From NCBI GenBank assembly GCA_964443825.1, contig CAYUEV010000008.1:1-44861 (forward strand): 44,861 nt of DNA. The letters are read 5' to 3'. The position numbers and the translations under genes were made by a program. This document shows positions 24,298 through 33,150 of this stretch, in pieces. This DNA is from UBA1081 sp964443825. GTDB lineage: Bacteria; Bacillota; Clostridia; Oscillospirales; Acutalibacteraceae. Positions within the stretch are counted from its first letter, which is position 1. Each line of letters begins with the position of its first letter. The notes below the pieces were generated by a model that worked only from the letters and a program-made list of their open reading frames with translations, did not search any database and had not been told where the DNA came from.

Positions 24298-26952
24298 TTA
24301 TTTCCCTAAAATCATGAGCTTCGCGGCTTCGCAAGCCTTTTCTAACGCTCCGTCTGTTTTTTCTATATTTTTTCCTCCCGCTAAAGCTCTGTCGGGTTTG
24401 CCCCCTCCGTTGCCGCCCGCGAAGAGAGCCGCCTCTTTTACGATTTTTCCGGCGTCCGCGCCTTTTTCTATGGCGTCTTTCCCGCAAACGCTGCCGAAAG
24501 CCACGGTATTCTTCTCAGGCAAAACGCTCGCCGCGACCATTATTATATCGGCGCCTAATTTTTTAGCGGAATCCAAAATATCGTCGACCTTAGGTTTCCC
24601 GCCGTCCTCGGTTCTCTTTATGATAATCTTAATTCCGTTTACGTCTAAAGCGTCGGCTAAAAGGGATTTTATAGAAGCGTCCGAGAGATTTTGCCTTAAT
24701 CTTTCGATTTCTTTTTCTTTCTTTTTAAGCTCCAAACTTAAACTTTCGGCTTTTTTGGGAAGATCGGAAATATTGCTGAGTTTTAAACGGTAAGACGCTT
24801 CCGAGAGAATTTTTTCTCTTTCGTTTATGTAGTTTAAAGCGTTCCTGCCGGTAACGCCTTCTATTCTCCTGACGCCCGCCGACGCGGACTGTTCCGAAAT
24901 AATTTTAAAAAGCCCCAGCTCGCCCGTGTTTTTAACGTGCGTCCCGCCGCACAGCTCTTTAGAAAAATCGCCTACCGAAACTACTCTTACAATATCGCCG
25001 TACTTTTCGCCGAATAAAGCCATAGCGCCCGTTTTTTTAGCTTCTTCTAAAGTCATTTGAGCCGTGTCTACGCTTTGGGCGTTCATAATTTCCGCATTAA
25101 CGAGATTTTCGATTTCCTTAATTTCGCTTGACGTAAGAGGCGCGAAATGAGTAAAATCGAATCTTACGTTTTTGTCGTCTACTAATTGCCCCGCCTGCTC
25201 CACATGAGAGCCCAAAACTTTTCTTAACGCCGCCTGAAGGATATGAGCCGCCGTGTGGTTCCTCATGATATCGCGCCGTCTGTCTTCGTCGTATACGGCG
25301 GCGACGGGAGAACCCTCGGAAAGTTCCGCGCCTGAAACGTCGCTAATAAATTTGCCTTTGTGGATTATAACGCCGTCGGGATTTTTTATAACGTCGGTTA
25401 CGATAAATTTACCTTCGCCGGTTCTTATTTCGCCCGTATCGCCCACCTGACCGCCGCTTCTCGCGTAAAACGGGGTCTTATAAAGAACTACGGAACCTTC
25501 TTCGCCGTCTTTTAAGGAGTACGCTCTCTCGCTCCCGATTATAACGGCGGCGACTTTAGAAAGCGTCCCGTTCTCGCTATAGCCCGTAAACTCTGTTTTT
25601 TCTATATCTTTAAGGAACGAGCCGGAATTTCTCCAGTCGGTTTCCAAAGCGTCTCTTTTAACGTTTTTGGCCTTTTGACGCGCTTCTTTTATGAGCTCCG
25701 AACTGCGCTCCTCGTCGAGCGTCATGTTGTTTTCAAAGAGAATTTCCTTTGTAAGATCGATAGGAAAACCGTAAGTGTCGGAGAGTTTAAACGCGTCGTC
25801 GCCGGAGAGGACGTCGCCTTCGGTCTTTTTAATCATATCGTTAAGGAGATTAAGACCCGAGTCGATGGTTTTAGAGAAACTCTCCTCTTCCATTGAAATT
25901 ACTTTTTTAATATAGTCTTTCCTTTCAAGAAGGTTGGGGTAGGCGGTTTCGTTTTCGCTGATAACGGTATCGGCTACGTCGCTTAAAAAAGAGCTTTCTA
26001 TCCCTAAAAGCCTTCCATGCCTGCTCGCTCTTCTTAAAAGCCTTCTTAAAACGTATCCTCTTCCGCTGTTAGAAGGCAGGACGCCGTCGCCCACCATAAA
26101 CACGCAGCTTCTTATGTGGTCTGTGATAACTCTTAACGAAACGTCTTTTTTAGGATCTTCATGGTATTTTAAACTCGCGATATTCATAATGCGGGTCATT
26201 ATATTGCGAATGGTATCGACCTCAAAAAGATTGTCCACGCCCTGCATGACGCACGCCAATCTTTCAAGTCCCATCCCGGTGTCGATGTTGGGATGAGAGA
26301 GCTTCGTGTAATTGCCGTTTCCGTCGTTTTCAAATTGCGTGAAAACAAGATTCCACACTTCGACATATCTGTCGCAGTCGCAGCCGACTTTGCAGGCGGG
26401 TTTTCCGCAGCCCTTTTCGGGACCTCTGTCAAAATAAATCTCCGAACAGGGACCGCAGGGACCCGCCCCGTGCTCCCAGAAATTATCTTCTTTCCCAAAG
26501 CGCACCATATGCGACGGGTCTACGCCGACTTCTTTAGTCCAGATATCGAAAGCTTCGTCGTCGTCTTGGTAAACGCTGACATAGAGCTTGTCTTCAGGCA
26601 TTTCAAGCGTTTTTGTGAAAAACTCCCACGCCCAGGAAGTCGCTTCTCTTTTAAAGTAGTCGCCAAAAGAGAAATTTCCGAGCATCTCAAAAAAAGTGCC
26701 GTGGCGCGCCGTTTTTCCGACGTTTTCTATATCGGGGGTGCGAATGCACTTTTGGCACGTCGTGACGCGGGTTCTCGGCGGAGTGGCTTCTCCCGTAAAG
26801 TATTTTTTCATAGGGGTCATCCCGGCGTTAATAAGGAGTATGCTCTTGTCGCCTTCCGGGACCAAAGAAAAACTCGGCAGCCTTAAATGGCCTTTTGATT
26901 CAAAAAAACTCAAATATTTTTCTCTTAATTCGTTAAGACCTGTCCATTGCAT
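24298..26952 (-). CDS. alaS: Alanyl-tRNA synthetase
   Basis: An 884-residue class II synthetase charging tRNA-Ala. It begins TGLNELREKYLSFFESKGH and has the class II signature INAGMTPMKKYF. The editing domain carries HTAAH and CGGTH zinc-binding motifs. The C-terminal DHHA1 domain is intact, including a Gly-rich GGNGGGKPDRALAGG segment. The ATG at 26952 has AAGGTG six bases before it; an in-frame GTG nine bases upstream overlaps that site. No T-box leader is present in the 60 bases before it. Era and recO follow. Confidence 0.98.
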   Translation of the reverse strand: MQWTGLNELREKYLSFFESKGHLRLPSFSLVPEGDKSILLINAGMTPMKKYFTGEATPPRTRVTTCQKCIRTPDIENVGKTARHGTFFEMLGNFSFGDYFKREATSWAWEFFTKTLEMPEDKLYVSVYQDDDEAFDIWTKEVGVDPSHMVRFGKEDNFWEHGAGPCGPCSEIYFDRGPEKGCGKPACKVGCDCDRYVEVWNLVFTQFENDGNGNYTKLSHPNIDTGMGLERLACVMQGVDNLFEVDTIRNIMTRIMNIASLKYHEDPKKDVSLRVITDHIRSCVFMVGDGVLPSNSGRGYVLRRLLRRASRHGRLLGIESSFLSDVADTVISENETAYPNLLERKDYIKKVISMEEESFSKTIDSGLNLLNDMIKKTEGDVLSGDDAFKLSDTYGFPIDLTKEILFENNMTLDEERSSELIKEARQKAKNVKRDALETDWRNSGSFLKDIEKTEFTGYSENGTLSKVAAVIIGSERAYSLKDGEEGSVVLYKTPFYARSGGQVGDTGEIRTGEGKFIVTDVIKNPDGVIIHKGKFISDVSGAELSEGSPVAAVYDEDRRRDIMRNHTAAHILQAALRKVLGSHVEQAGQLVDDKNVRFDFTHFAPLTSSEIKEIENLVNAEIMNAQSVDTAQMTLEEAKKTGAMALFGEKYGDIVRVVSVGDFSKELCGGTHVKNTGELGLFKIISEQSASAGVRRIEGVTGRNALNYINEREKILSEASYRLKLSNISDLPKKAESLSLELKKKEKEIERLRQNLSDASIKSLLADALDVNGIKIIIKRTEDGGKPKVDDILDSAKKLGADIIMVAASVLPEKNTVAFGSVCGKDAIEKGADAGKIVKEAALFAGGNGGGKPDRALAGGKNIEKTDGALEKACEAAKLMILGK

Positions 26953-27012
26953 ATATTTCACCTTTTAATGAGTAAACGTAAAAATTAGGCGGATTTTTAA
27001 AATACCGGTAAA

Positions 27013-27876
27013 TTAAAGTAAATCTTCGTTTATTAAAAAATTTTCAAGATAATCTACGGCGGTCTTGTCGGGAACGCACCGATAGCTTATTACGGGCGCC
27101 AATACGGCGGCTTTTTTGGCTATGTCGGCGATTTTCCCGTCGAGATCCCGGCTCCAGTCTATATGGTAGCAGCCTTCAAATAAAGCTTTATAGGCTTTAA
27201 AGCCTTTTATTATCTCGGCTTTATTTTCAGCGGATTTTTGAAGTCTTACAAAAGCCTTTACTTTAAGAGAGCGCTTTTTACATATATTGGAAGAGCCTGA
27301 AAACGGCAGCCCGTGAGCCTTGACTATATCGTCTTTTACGGAAATCATAACTTTGTCGCCGTTTATTATCTCTTTGTTTTTGTATCTGTTCCAAAGATCC
27401 GCTTGAGTGGACTTCCCCACGCCGCTGGGAGCCGTAAACAAAAGCGCCTCGCCGTCTAAATCTATATACGACGCGTGAAAAACGGAAGACGAAAACATAG
27501 AGGCGAGCGCGGGCGGGTCGACATAATCGAAAAGCGAGTTAATATTAAAGTTTTTTTGCCTTTTGGAAGATACAAAAACGGTCTGTTCAAAACAGTTCTT
27601 TTTGGGAACTATTTTTTCGGCGTTATACTCGTCCCCGCCAAAATAACGGTAAAAGAAACGGTATGAGTCTTCGCTTTCAAAAATATCAAAATAAAAATTG
27701 CCGGATACTTTTTTAAGACCGTCGTAAGTTTCGATCTCGCGAAAGTCGATTTTGATTTTAAGGTCGGGACTTTTATTTTCTATAATAAAATCTTCGCAGG
27801 CGCCGGAAAGAGGAACATCAAGAGGAGCCTCGACTGAAACCGCAATACCGCCGCAGTCCAAAAGAAACGAACTCAT
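27013..27876 (-). CDS. HPr-kinase-like P-loop protein
   Basis: A 287-residue protein with a Walker A motif APSGVGKST near residue 152, preceded by HASYIDLDGEALLFT, and later INGDKVMIS and GLPFSGSS. This arrangement resembles the C-terminal kinase domain of HPr kinase/phosphorylase and the many uncharacterised relatives found next to peptide or envelope genes. The N-terminal 140 residues are beta-rich and not recognised. It lacks the typical HPrK N-terminal domain, so I would not call it hprK. It has its own promoter and lies 60 bases before alaS. Function unknown. Confidence 0.65.
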   Translation of the reverse strand: MSSFLLDCGGIAVSVEAPLDVPLSGACEDFIIENKSPDLKIKIDFREIETYDGLKKVSGNFYFDIFESEDSYRFFYRYFGGDEYNAEKIVPKKNCFEQTVFVSSKRQKNFNINSLFDYVDPPALASMFSSSVFHASYIDLDGEALLFTAPSGVGKSTQADLWNRYKNKEIINGDKVMISVKDDIVKAHGLPFSGSSNICKKRSLKVKAFVRLQKSAENKAEIIKGFKAYKALFEGCYHIDWSRDLDGKIADIAKKAAVLAPVISYRCVPDKTAVDYLENFLINEDLL

Positions 27877-27931
27877 AAAAATAAATTTTCAGAACGCAAA
27901 GTAAAAACTTCCATAATAAAATATCATTTTG

Positions 27932-27960
27932 AGTATACCAAGAAAACAAAATAATGTCAA
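27932..27960 (-). promoter_or_regulatory. Promoter of the HPr-kinase-like gene
   Basis: Minus-strand TTGACA (27955-27960), a 17-base spacer and TATACT (27932-27937), 55 bases before the ATG. It may also serve alaS-era-recO. Confidence 0.85.
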
Positions 27961-27993
27961 GCGTCCCGGACGTCGGATGTTAGACGTTAGATT

Positions 27994-29193
27994 TTAATAA
28001 TTGCCCTTTATTATTTCAAAAGTCGCGTTTTTGACGGCGTTTTGAAAGAGAATCTCGTCATACGCCATCTGTTCGGCTTTTAGGGCGAGATCCAAAGTGG
28101 GCTTTATTTTGGGGTGTTTTGGGGTAAAGACGGTGCAGCAGTCCTCATAAGGCTCTATTGAAATATCGAAAGCTCCTATTTTTCTTGAAATCTCTATAAT
28201 TTCGTTTTTGTCCATGCCGATTAAAGGTCTTAACACGGGAAGTTTAGAGGCTTCGTCGGTGCAGTTTATGGCGTATATGGTCTGAGACGCCACCTGCCCT
28301 AAGCTCTCGCCCGTAATAAGCGCTCCGGAGCCGTTTTTAGCGGCTATTTCGGACGCTATTTTCATCATCATTCTGCGCGTCGTGACGGTGGCCATTTCGG
28401 GGATGGAAAAGTCCCTGATTTTTTCCTGAATCTCGGTAAAGGGAACTGTGTAAAATTCTATATCGCCGCTGTATAGAGCGACTTTTTTTAGAAGATCGCG
28501 CACTTTCATCTCAGCTCTCTTAGACGTAAAAGGAGGCGACGCGAAATGAACGGCGGAAAGTTTAAGCCCTCTTTTAGCCATCATCCAGGCGGCTACGGGG
28601 CTGTCTATACCGCCTGAAATTAAGACGATCGCCTTGCCGGACACGCCCTCGGGAAGTCCTCCGGCGCCTTTTTGCTGGCTGCCGTGAACAAAAGCCCGCT
28701 TATCTCTTATTTCAATGTAAACGGTAACTTGCGGGTTATGAACGTCCACTTTGAGATTGCCGAAAAAACTTAACAGATAGCCGCCCACTTCTTCGCAAAT
28801 CTCCGGGGATTTTAACGGGAATTTTTTATCGCTCCTTTTAGCTTCGACTTTAAAGGTACGCGCTTTCAAGAGTTCGTTTTTTAGATAACTCCCCGCCGTC
28901 TTTTTAATTGAATCAATATCTTTTTCACATTTAGCGGCTCTCGAAAAAGCCGAAATTCCAAACACGCGGGAAATCATATCGGACGCCAAGTCCATATCGC
29001 AGTCGCTCGACAAGGGCTCTATTACGGTAGTCGACTGGGCGCGGAAAAAAGAAAATTCTCCCGCGTTTTTAAGTCTTCTTTTAACGCTCTTTAAAAGGAC
29101 GTCCTCGAATGTTCGCCTATTAAGCCCTTTTAGGGCGAGTTCCCCGTCTTTTAATAAAATTACTTCGTCCATATTTTTGTTTTCTACAATCAA
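27994..29193 (-). CDS. thiI: tRNA 4-thiouridine synthase ThiI (no rhodanese domain)
   Basis: A 399-residue enzyme that adenylates U8 of tRNA for sulfur transfer. It has an N-terminal ferredoxin-like/THUMP region (about 1-165) and a PP-loop ATP-pyrophosphatase with SGGIDSPVAAWMM near residue 190. The C-terminal rhodanese domain of the E. coli enzyme is absent, as in most Firmicutes, where a dedicated cysteine desulfurase supplies sulfur; that gene lies 15 bases upstream. The TTG at 29193 has AAAGAGGA seven bases before it, better than the ATG at 29172, which lacks a site. Confidence 0.95.
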   Translation of the reverse strand: MIVENKNMDEVILLKDGELALKGLNRRTFEDVLLKSVKRRLKNAGEFSFFRAQSTTVIEPLSSDCDMDLASDMISRVFGISAFSRAAKCEKDIDSIKKTAGSYLKNELLKARTFKVEAKRSDKKFPLKSPEICEEVGGYLLSFFGNLKVDVHNPQVTVYIEIRDKRAFVHGSQQKGAGGLPEGVSGKAIVLISGGIDSPVAAWMMAKRGLKLSAVHFASPPFTSKRAEMKVRDLLKKVALYSGDIEFYTVPFTEIQEKIRDFSIPEMATVTTRRMMMKIASEIAAKNGSGALITGESLGQVASQTIYAINCTDEASKLPVLRPLIGMDKNEIIEISRKIGAFDISIEPYEDCCTVFTPKHPKIKPTLDLALKAEQMAYDEILFQNAVKNATFEIIKGNY

Positions 29194-29208
29194 AATCCTC
29201 TTTAAAGA

Positions 29209-30324
29209 TTATCTTCTCACTCTTTCGGCGATTTTTTTAATAGCTTCCGCCGTAATATTAAGCTCCTCCCGGGCGGTAAACCTTGAAAGACTGATTCTAA
29301 TAGCGCTGTCGATTCTCTCGGGCGAAAGTCCAAGAGAAACCAGGGCGTCGCTCCTTTTGCCCTTTTTGCAGGCGGACCCCGCCGACACGCAAATTCCCTC
29401 TAAAGATAAAGCGTTTACCATGGTTTGAGAAGGTACCCCCAAAACCGAAAGATTTATGATATAAGGGAGAGCGTCTGAAGGCGAGTTTATAAAAACGCCG
29501 TCTATTTTTAATATTTTGGAAACAAATTCGTCGCGAAGAACGCTTATTTCAGACAATGTTTCCTTATAGTTTGGAAGCGCTTTTACGGCTTCCGAAAAAC
29601 CGGCGATGGAAGGAAGCGGCTCCGTCCCGGAAAACATTGATTTTTCCTGCCCGCCGCCTAAAATATAGGGTTTTAAATTAACGCCGCTTCTGATGTATAA
29701 CGCTCCCGCGCCTTTAGGACCGTGTATTTTATGAGAACTTACCGTTAAAAGATCTATTTCGGATTTTTTAGGGTTTAACGGGATTTTACCGAAAGCCTGC
29801 ACCGCGTCTACGTGGTACAGCGCTTTGCAGTCTGAACTTTTTATTATATCGCCGATTTGATCTATTTGGTTTATAGCTCCCGTTTCGTTATTTACCGCCA
29901 TAATACTTACTAACGCGGTATCTTTTGTAAGCGCGTTTTTAAAGTCTTCCATAGATACTTTCCCGTTGTCGGTCGGGGCGAGCCTTACTACTTCGCAGCC
30001 TTTTAACTCTAAGGATTTTATACATTCCGACACGCTGGGATGCTCGAACGCCGAAGTGATTATTCTCCCTTTTCCGCCTTTTAAAGAGCCGAAAATCGCG
30101 GTATTGTTGGCGACGGTCCCGCTCCCCGTAAAGTAAATTTCCGACGGGTCCGCTTTTAAAGAACCGGCCAAAGTTTCGCGGGCTTCGGTTAAATCGCAAA
30201 GAGCGTCCACCCCCGCTTTATGAAGAGAGGAAGGGTTGCCGTAATTTTCGGTAAGCGCGAAATATACTTTATCCGCCGCTTCTTTTAAAACTTTAGTAGT
30301 GGCGCTGTTGTCAAGATAAATCAT
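29209..30324 (-). CDS. Cysteine desulfurase, NifS/IscS-like (ThiI partner)
   Basis: A 371-residue PLP enzyme that takes sulfur from cysteine. Seen are MIYLDNSATTKV at the N-terminus, the PLP Lys in SSHKIHGPKGAGALY, and the catalytic Cys in SAGSACKKGKRS near residue 323. Its close coupling to thiI (15 bases) is the classical Firmicutes nifZ-thiI pair, so the sulfur probably goes to tRNA thiolation. A consensus promoter lies 45 bases upstream. Confidence 0.95.
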   Translation of the reverse strand: MIYLDNSATTKVLKEAADKVYFALTENYGNPSSLHKAGVDALCDLTEARETLAGSLKADPSEIYFTGSGTVANNTAIFGSLKGGKGRIITSAFEHPSVSECIKSLELKGCEVVRLAPTDNGKVSMEDFKNALTKDTALVSIMAVNNETGAINQIDQIGDIIKSSDCKALYHVDAVQAFGKIPLNPKKSEIDLLTVSSHKIHGPKGAGALYIRSGVNLKPYILGGGQEKSMFSGTEPLPSIAGFSEAVKALPNYKETLSEISVLRDEFVSKILKIDGVFINSPSDALPYIINLSVLGVPSQTMVNALSLEGICVSAGSACKKGKRSDALVSLGLSPERIDSAIRISLSRFTAREELNITAEAIKKIAERVRR

Positions 30325-30368
30325 AAAACTAAGCTTTCAGTATATTAAAATTTTAAAAAACCAAATCG

Positions 30369-30398
30369 ATTATATCATTTTTTTAAGTCTTGTGTCAA
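30369..30398 (-). promoter_or_regulatory. Promoter of the desulfurase-thiI operon
   Basis: Minus-strand TTGACA (30393-30398), an 18-base spacer and TATAAT (30369-30374), with a leader of about 38 bases. Confidence 0.85.
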
Positions 30399-30467
30399 TA
30401 AGACGGGGAAACTTTCGAAAAAAGCAAAAAAAAGATTCAGTTTTCAGAAAATATTTTAAAATAACTA

Positions 30468-30496
30468 TTGACAAACGCGGCGTTGTGTGGTATAAG
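30468..30496 (+). promoter_or_regulatory. Orphan promoter facing rqcH
   Basis: TTGACA (30468-30473), exactly 17 bases, then TATAAG (30491-30496). No plus-strand gene follows; the next genes on both sides are on the minus strand. It is back to back with the desulfurase promoter, 69 bases away. Confidence 0.75.
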
Positions 30497-30502
30497 TACA
30501 GG

Positions 30503-30630
30503 TGAAAAGAGAATGGTGCGTGGAGATTAAGCTCACATCTTTAATTACGCTTTCTTCTAACGTTTTTCATAATATACTCCTTCAAAGGGAAAGGGACCGG
30601 TCAGTAGCCGGTTCCTTTTCCATTCTGTTA
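30503..30630 (+). ncRNA. Candidate small structured RNA, class unknown
   Basis: Downstream of the orphan promoter lies about 128 bases with no plausible protein. Hairpins: GCGT...ACGC enclosing GATTAAG with CTTTAATT (30518-30550), and a long stem of about 14 bp with loop TCAGTAG (30584-30621). Outer bases AGAATGG (30510-30516) can close with CCATTCT (30620-30626). The last stem lacks a T-run, so the end is uncertain. A CTCCTT stretch (30577-30582) could pair with ribosome sites. The opposite strand holds a 9-codon ORF with a perfect Shine-Dalgarno site, so the strand is not certain. The 334 bases between the desulfurase and rqcH hold this and the two promoters. Confidence 0.45.
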
Positions 30631-30658
30631 AAAATTAAATTATCAACGCTTAAATTCT

Positions 30659-32371
30659 TTATACTCTCACCGATTTATAAACATGGTAAATTACAAATCC
30701 GGGTCTTGCCCCCGCCGGTTTTTTTAAATTCTTAACGCTCGTGTAATCGACTTCCGCGGGAGCGTCGCCTCTTTTACCGCTGTAGTATTTAGCTTTCTCG
30801 GCGGAAAAGACAATATCTTCGTTTGAAACGTCGGACCCGCCTGACGACAATATGACGTGAGATCCGGGCGCGTCTTTAATATGAAACCAAATATCGTCTT
30901 TTTTAGCGGTTTTTAAGGATAGTTTATCGTTAGATATATTGTTCCTGCCGACGAGAACCTTAAACCCGCCGGGGCTTGTAAATTCCAAAGGCGGCAGCGG
31001 AGCGGTCTTTTTTTCTTTGGAAACGCTTTTTTTCTTTATGAATCCGCCGTCTGTAAGTTCCCGCCTTATTTCGGCTATTTCTTTATCCGTGTCCGCTCTT
31101 TTTAATTCGTCGAGAACCGTCTTTAAATACTCCAAATCCCTTTCGCCCTCGTCTATAAAGCGGGCGAGCATCTCTTCGGCCGTTTTCATTTTTTTATATT
31201 CTTTGTAGAGTTTAGCGGCGTTCTCGGCGGGAGTAAGCTCCGGCTTTACCGGTGCGCTGATAAACTCTCCGCCGTTATAGTAATTTGGGACGCGGTAAAT
31301 GGAATCGCCTTTTTTAAGATTGTAGACGTAAGCGTTAATAAGCTCCGCTAAGAGCTTTTTCTCGTCTTTGCCGGAACAATTTTTAAGTTCCGCCATTTGA
31401 GCGCTTATCTTCCTTGAATAACGCTCTATAAGGTTGTTCACGGTCTTCCAGAGATCCTCTGATTTAGTTTTTGTACGCTCTAATCTTTCTCTCTCGAAAT
31501 AGAAATTTTCGAGCGTCTCCGAAAGACTTTTGTAAACGACGGTCTTAACGGAACCGCCGAAACTTAAAAAAGGCATATAAGAAAAATCAAGGAGTTTGCC
31601 GTCTTTAGAAGAGATTATATTGGGATAGGTTTTATTGTCGACTATTATGTTTTCAAGACTTTCTAAACTCTCTTTAAGTTTTAGTTTTTCATAAAAACTT
31701 AAATCCCGCGAATTTTTTTCAGGGTCGCCCGCGTTAAAGCTTATTTCTTTGGCGGCGGCGGGAGAAACGCCCTCTAAAACGCTTAAAATCGCGTTTTTTA
31801 AGGGGGCGTCTTTTAAGACGATATTTTCAATAATTTCGTCCGCGGAGACTTTGGTTATATCTAATTTGTCTTGCCCTGGCGGGAGAACGTATTTTAAAGA
31901 GGGCAGGATCTCTCTTACCGAGGATTTACTCTTGTCAACGCGTTTTACGCTGTCGATTATCACGTCGTTTTCGTCTAAGAGGATTATGTTGCTGTATTGA
32001 GCCATAATCTCGACGACAACCGTTCTTTTGACTTTATCGCCCACTTCGTTTATGGCTGAGAATACGAGCTTTAATATCCTGTCAAACCCCGCTTGAACCA
32101 TATCGGTAAGATAAGCCCCCGTCAGATGTTTTCTGAAAAGCATACATAACATCGGGGGCTTAGCCGGGTTCTCTATGGGTTTTGTGGTAAAGTGAATTCT
32201 TGGGCAGTTGCCGGACGCGGACAAAAGAAGCTTAAAAGCGTCCGACCTTGCGCGAAAAGAAAAAATCATCTCGACTTTGCCCGTCTGGTGGATTTTTTCG
32301 ACTTTCGCGCCTATCAATTTTGATTTAAGCTCATCCGTTAAAAGATGAAGATATATTCCGTCTAATGGCAT
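30659..32371 (-). CDS. rqcH: Ribosome quality-control protein RqcH (NFACT family)
   Basis: A 570-residue NFACT/FbpA-type protein that binds obstructed 50S subunits and recruits tRNA-Ala to add alanine tails. The NFACT-N region begins MPLDGIYLHLL and includes the conserved FDR near residue 99. A coiled-coil middle part and the C-terminal NFACT-R domain (PGGFKVLVGRNN, DIWFHIKDAPGSHVI) are present. It begins 17 bases after the nif3-like gene and ends the operon that starts at the glycosyltransferase. Confidence 0.95.
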   Translation of the reverse strand: MPLDGIYLHLLTDELKSKLIGAKVEKIHQTGKVEMIFSFRARSDAFKLLLSASGNCPRIHFTTKPIENPAKPPMLCMLFRKHLTGAYLTDMVQAGFDRILKLVFSAINEVGDKVKRTVVVEIMAQYSNIILLDENDVIIDSVKRVDKSKSSVREILPSLKYVLPPGQDKLDITKVSADEIIENIVLKDAPLKNAILSVLEGVSPAAAKEISFNAGDPEKNSRDLSFYEKLKLKESLESLENIIVDNKTYPNIISSKDGKLLDFSYMPFLSFGGSVKTVVYKSLSETLENFYFERERLERTKTKSEDLWKTVNNLIERYSRKISAQMAELKNCSGKDEKKLLAELINAYVYNLKKGDSIYRVPNYYNGGEFISAPVKPELTPAENAAKLYKEYKKMKTAEEMLARFIDEGERDLEYLKTVLDELKRADTDKEIAEIRRELTDGGFIKKKSVSKEKKTAPLPPLEFTSPGGFKVLVGRNNISNDKLSLKTAKKDDIWFHIKDAPGSHVILSSGGSDVSNEDIVFSAEKAKYYSGKRGDAPAEVDYTSVKNLKKPAGARPGFVIYHVYKSVRV

Positions 32372-32388
32372 ATTAAGTAAAAAGTTTG

Positions 32389-33150
32389 TTAGCAGAAGTA
32401 TCTGTCGGAGGGCATACAGTCGAAAGAGTTTACGGGAACGCCCGAAAATTCCTTGGAAATTTTTCGAGCCAATACTTCGATTATAGGGTTCTCGGTATTG
32501 TAATGCCCCGCCGCGATAAGACTGATATCGTAGGTCTCGGCGTTTAAAATTTCATTGTGGCGGCATTCGCCCGTAACGTAAACGTCAAATCCCATTTCGC
32601 TCGCGAGCGGAATGTAATCCCCGCCCGAGCCCGAGCACACCGCCGCTCTTTTTACGTCTCTTTTAGAATCATAGAGCGTCATGGTTTCGGCGTTAAGCGC
32701 TTCTTTTACAAATCGCGAAAAATCGGAAAAGGAGCTTATATCGGTTTCGCCCTCTCTCATTATGGGAACGCCCTCGGAAAAAATCTCTTTTACGTTTTTA
32801 AGGTTTAATTTTTCGCAAAGAACGTCGTTTACGCCGCCTTTAGCCATATCGAGGTTAGTGTGAGCGGAAATTACCGTAATATCGCGCCTTATCGCCTTAT
32901 ACAGAGGCGTTTTCGCGTCTATATCGCAAAACGGGGTCGATTTAAATATAAGCGGATGATGAGTGACGATCAAGTTCGCCCCAATATCGCAGGCTTTTTC
33001 TATGGCGGCGTTAGTGCAGTCAAGGGTCGTTAAAACTCCTTTTAAGTCGTAATCCAAAGAGCCGCAAATAAAGCCGCTGTTGTCCCATGGAAGCTGCGTC
33101 GAAAACGGGGCGATTTTATCTAAAAAATTGTAAATTTCTCTTATTTTCAT
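32389..33150 (-). CDS. Nif3-like dinuclear metal-centre protein
   Basis: A 253-residue member of the YbgI/YqfO (Nif3) family. Metal-ligand motifs are VTHHPLIFK and SAHTNLDMAKGGVND, with a third His near the C-terminus in AGHYNTEN. It is the short form without the PII-like insert of B. subtilis YqfO. Function in the cell is poorly known; GTP cyclohydrolase type 1 activity has been proposed for relatives. The start overlaps the trmK stop as ATGA, a sign of translational coupling, and the trmK-nif3 pair is widely conserved. Confidence 0.93.
   Translation of the reverse strand: MKIREIYNFLDKIAPFSTQLPWDNSGFICGSLDYDLKGVLTTLDCTNAAIEKACDIGANLIVTHHPLIFKSTPFCDIDAKTPLYKAIRRDITVISAHTNLDMAKGGVNDVLCEKLNLKNVKEIFSEGVPIMREGETDISSFSDFSRFVKEALNAETMTLYDSKRDVKRAAVCSGSGGDYIPLASEMGFDVYVTGECRHNEILNAETYDISLIAAGHYNTENPIIEVLARKISKEFSGVPVNSFDCMPSDRYFC

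Noticed and set aside
26293..26886. Plus-strand 197-codon frame opposite alaS.
   Set aside because: Shadow of the conserved AlaRS catalytic domain.
30503..30630. 6S RNA identity for the small RNA candidate.
   Set aside because: 6S RNA is one long rod with a central bubble; here two separate hairpins side by side fit better.
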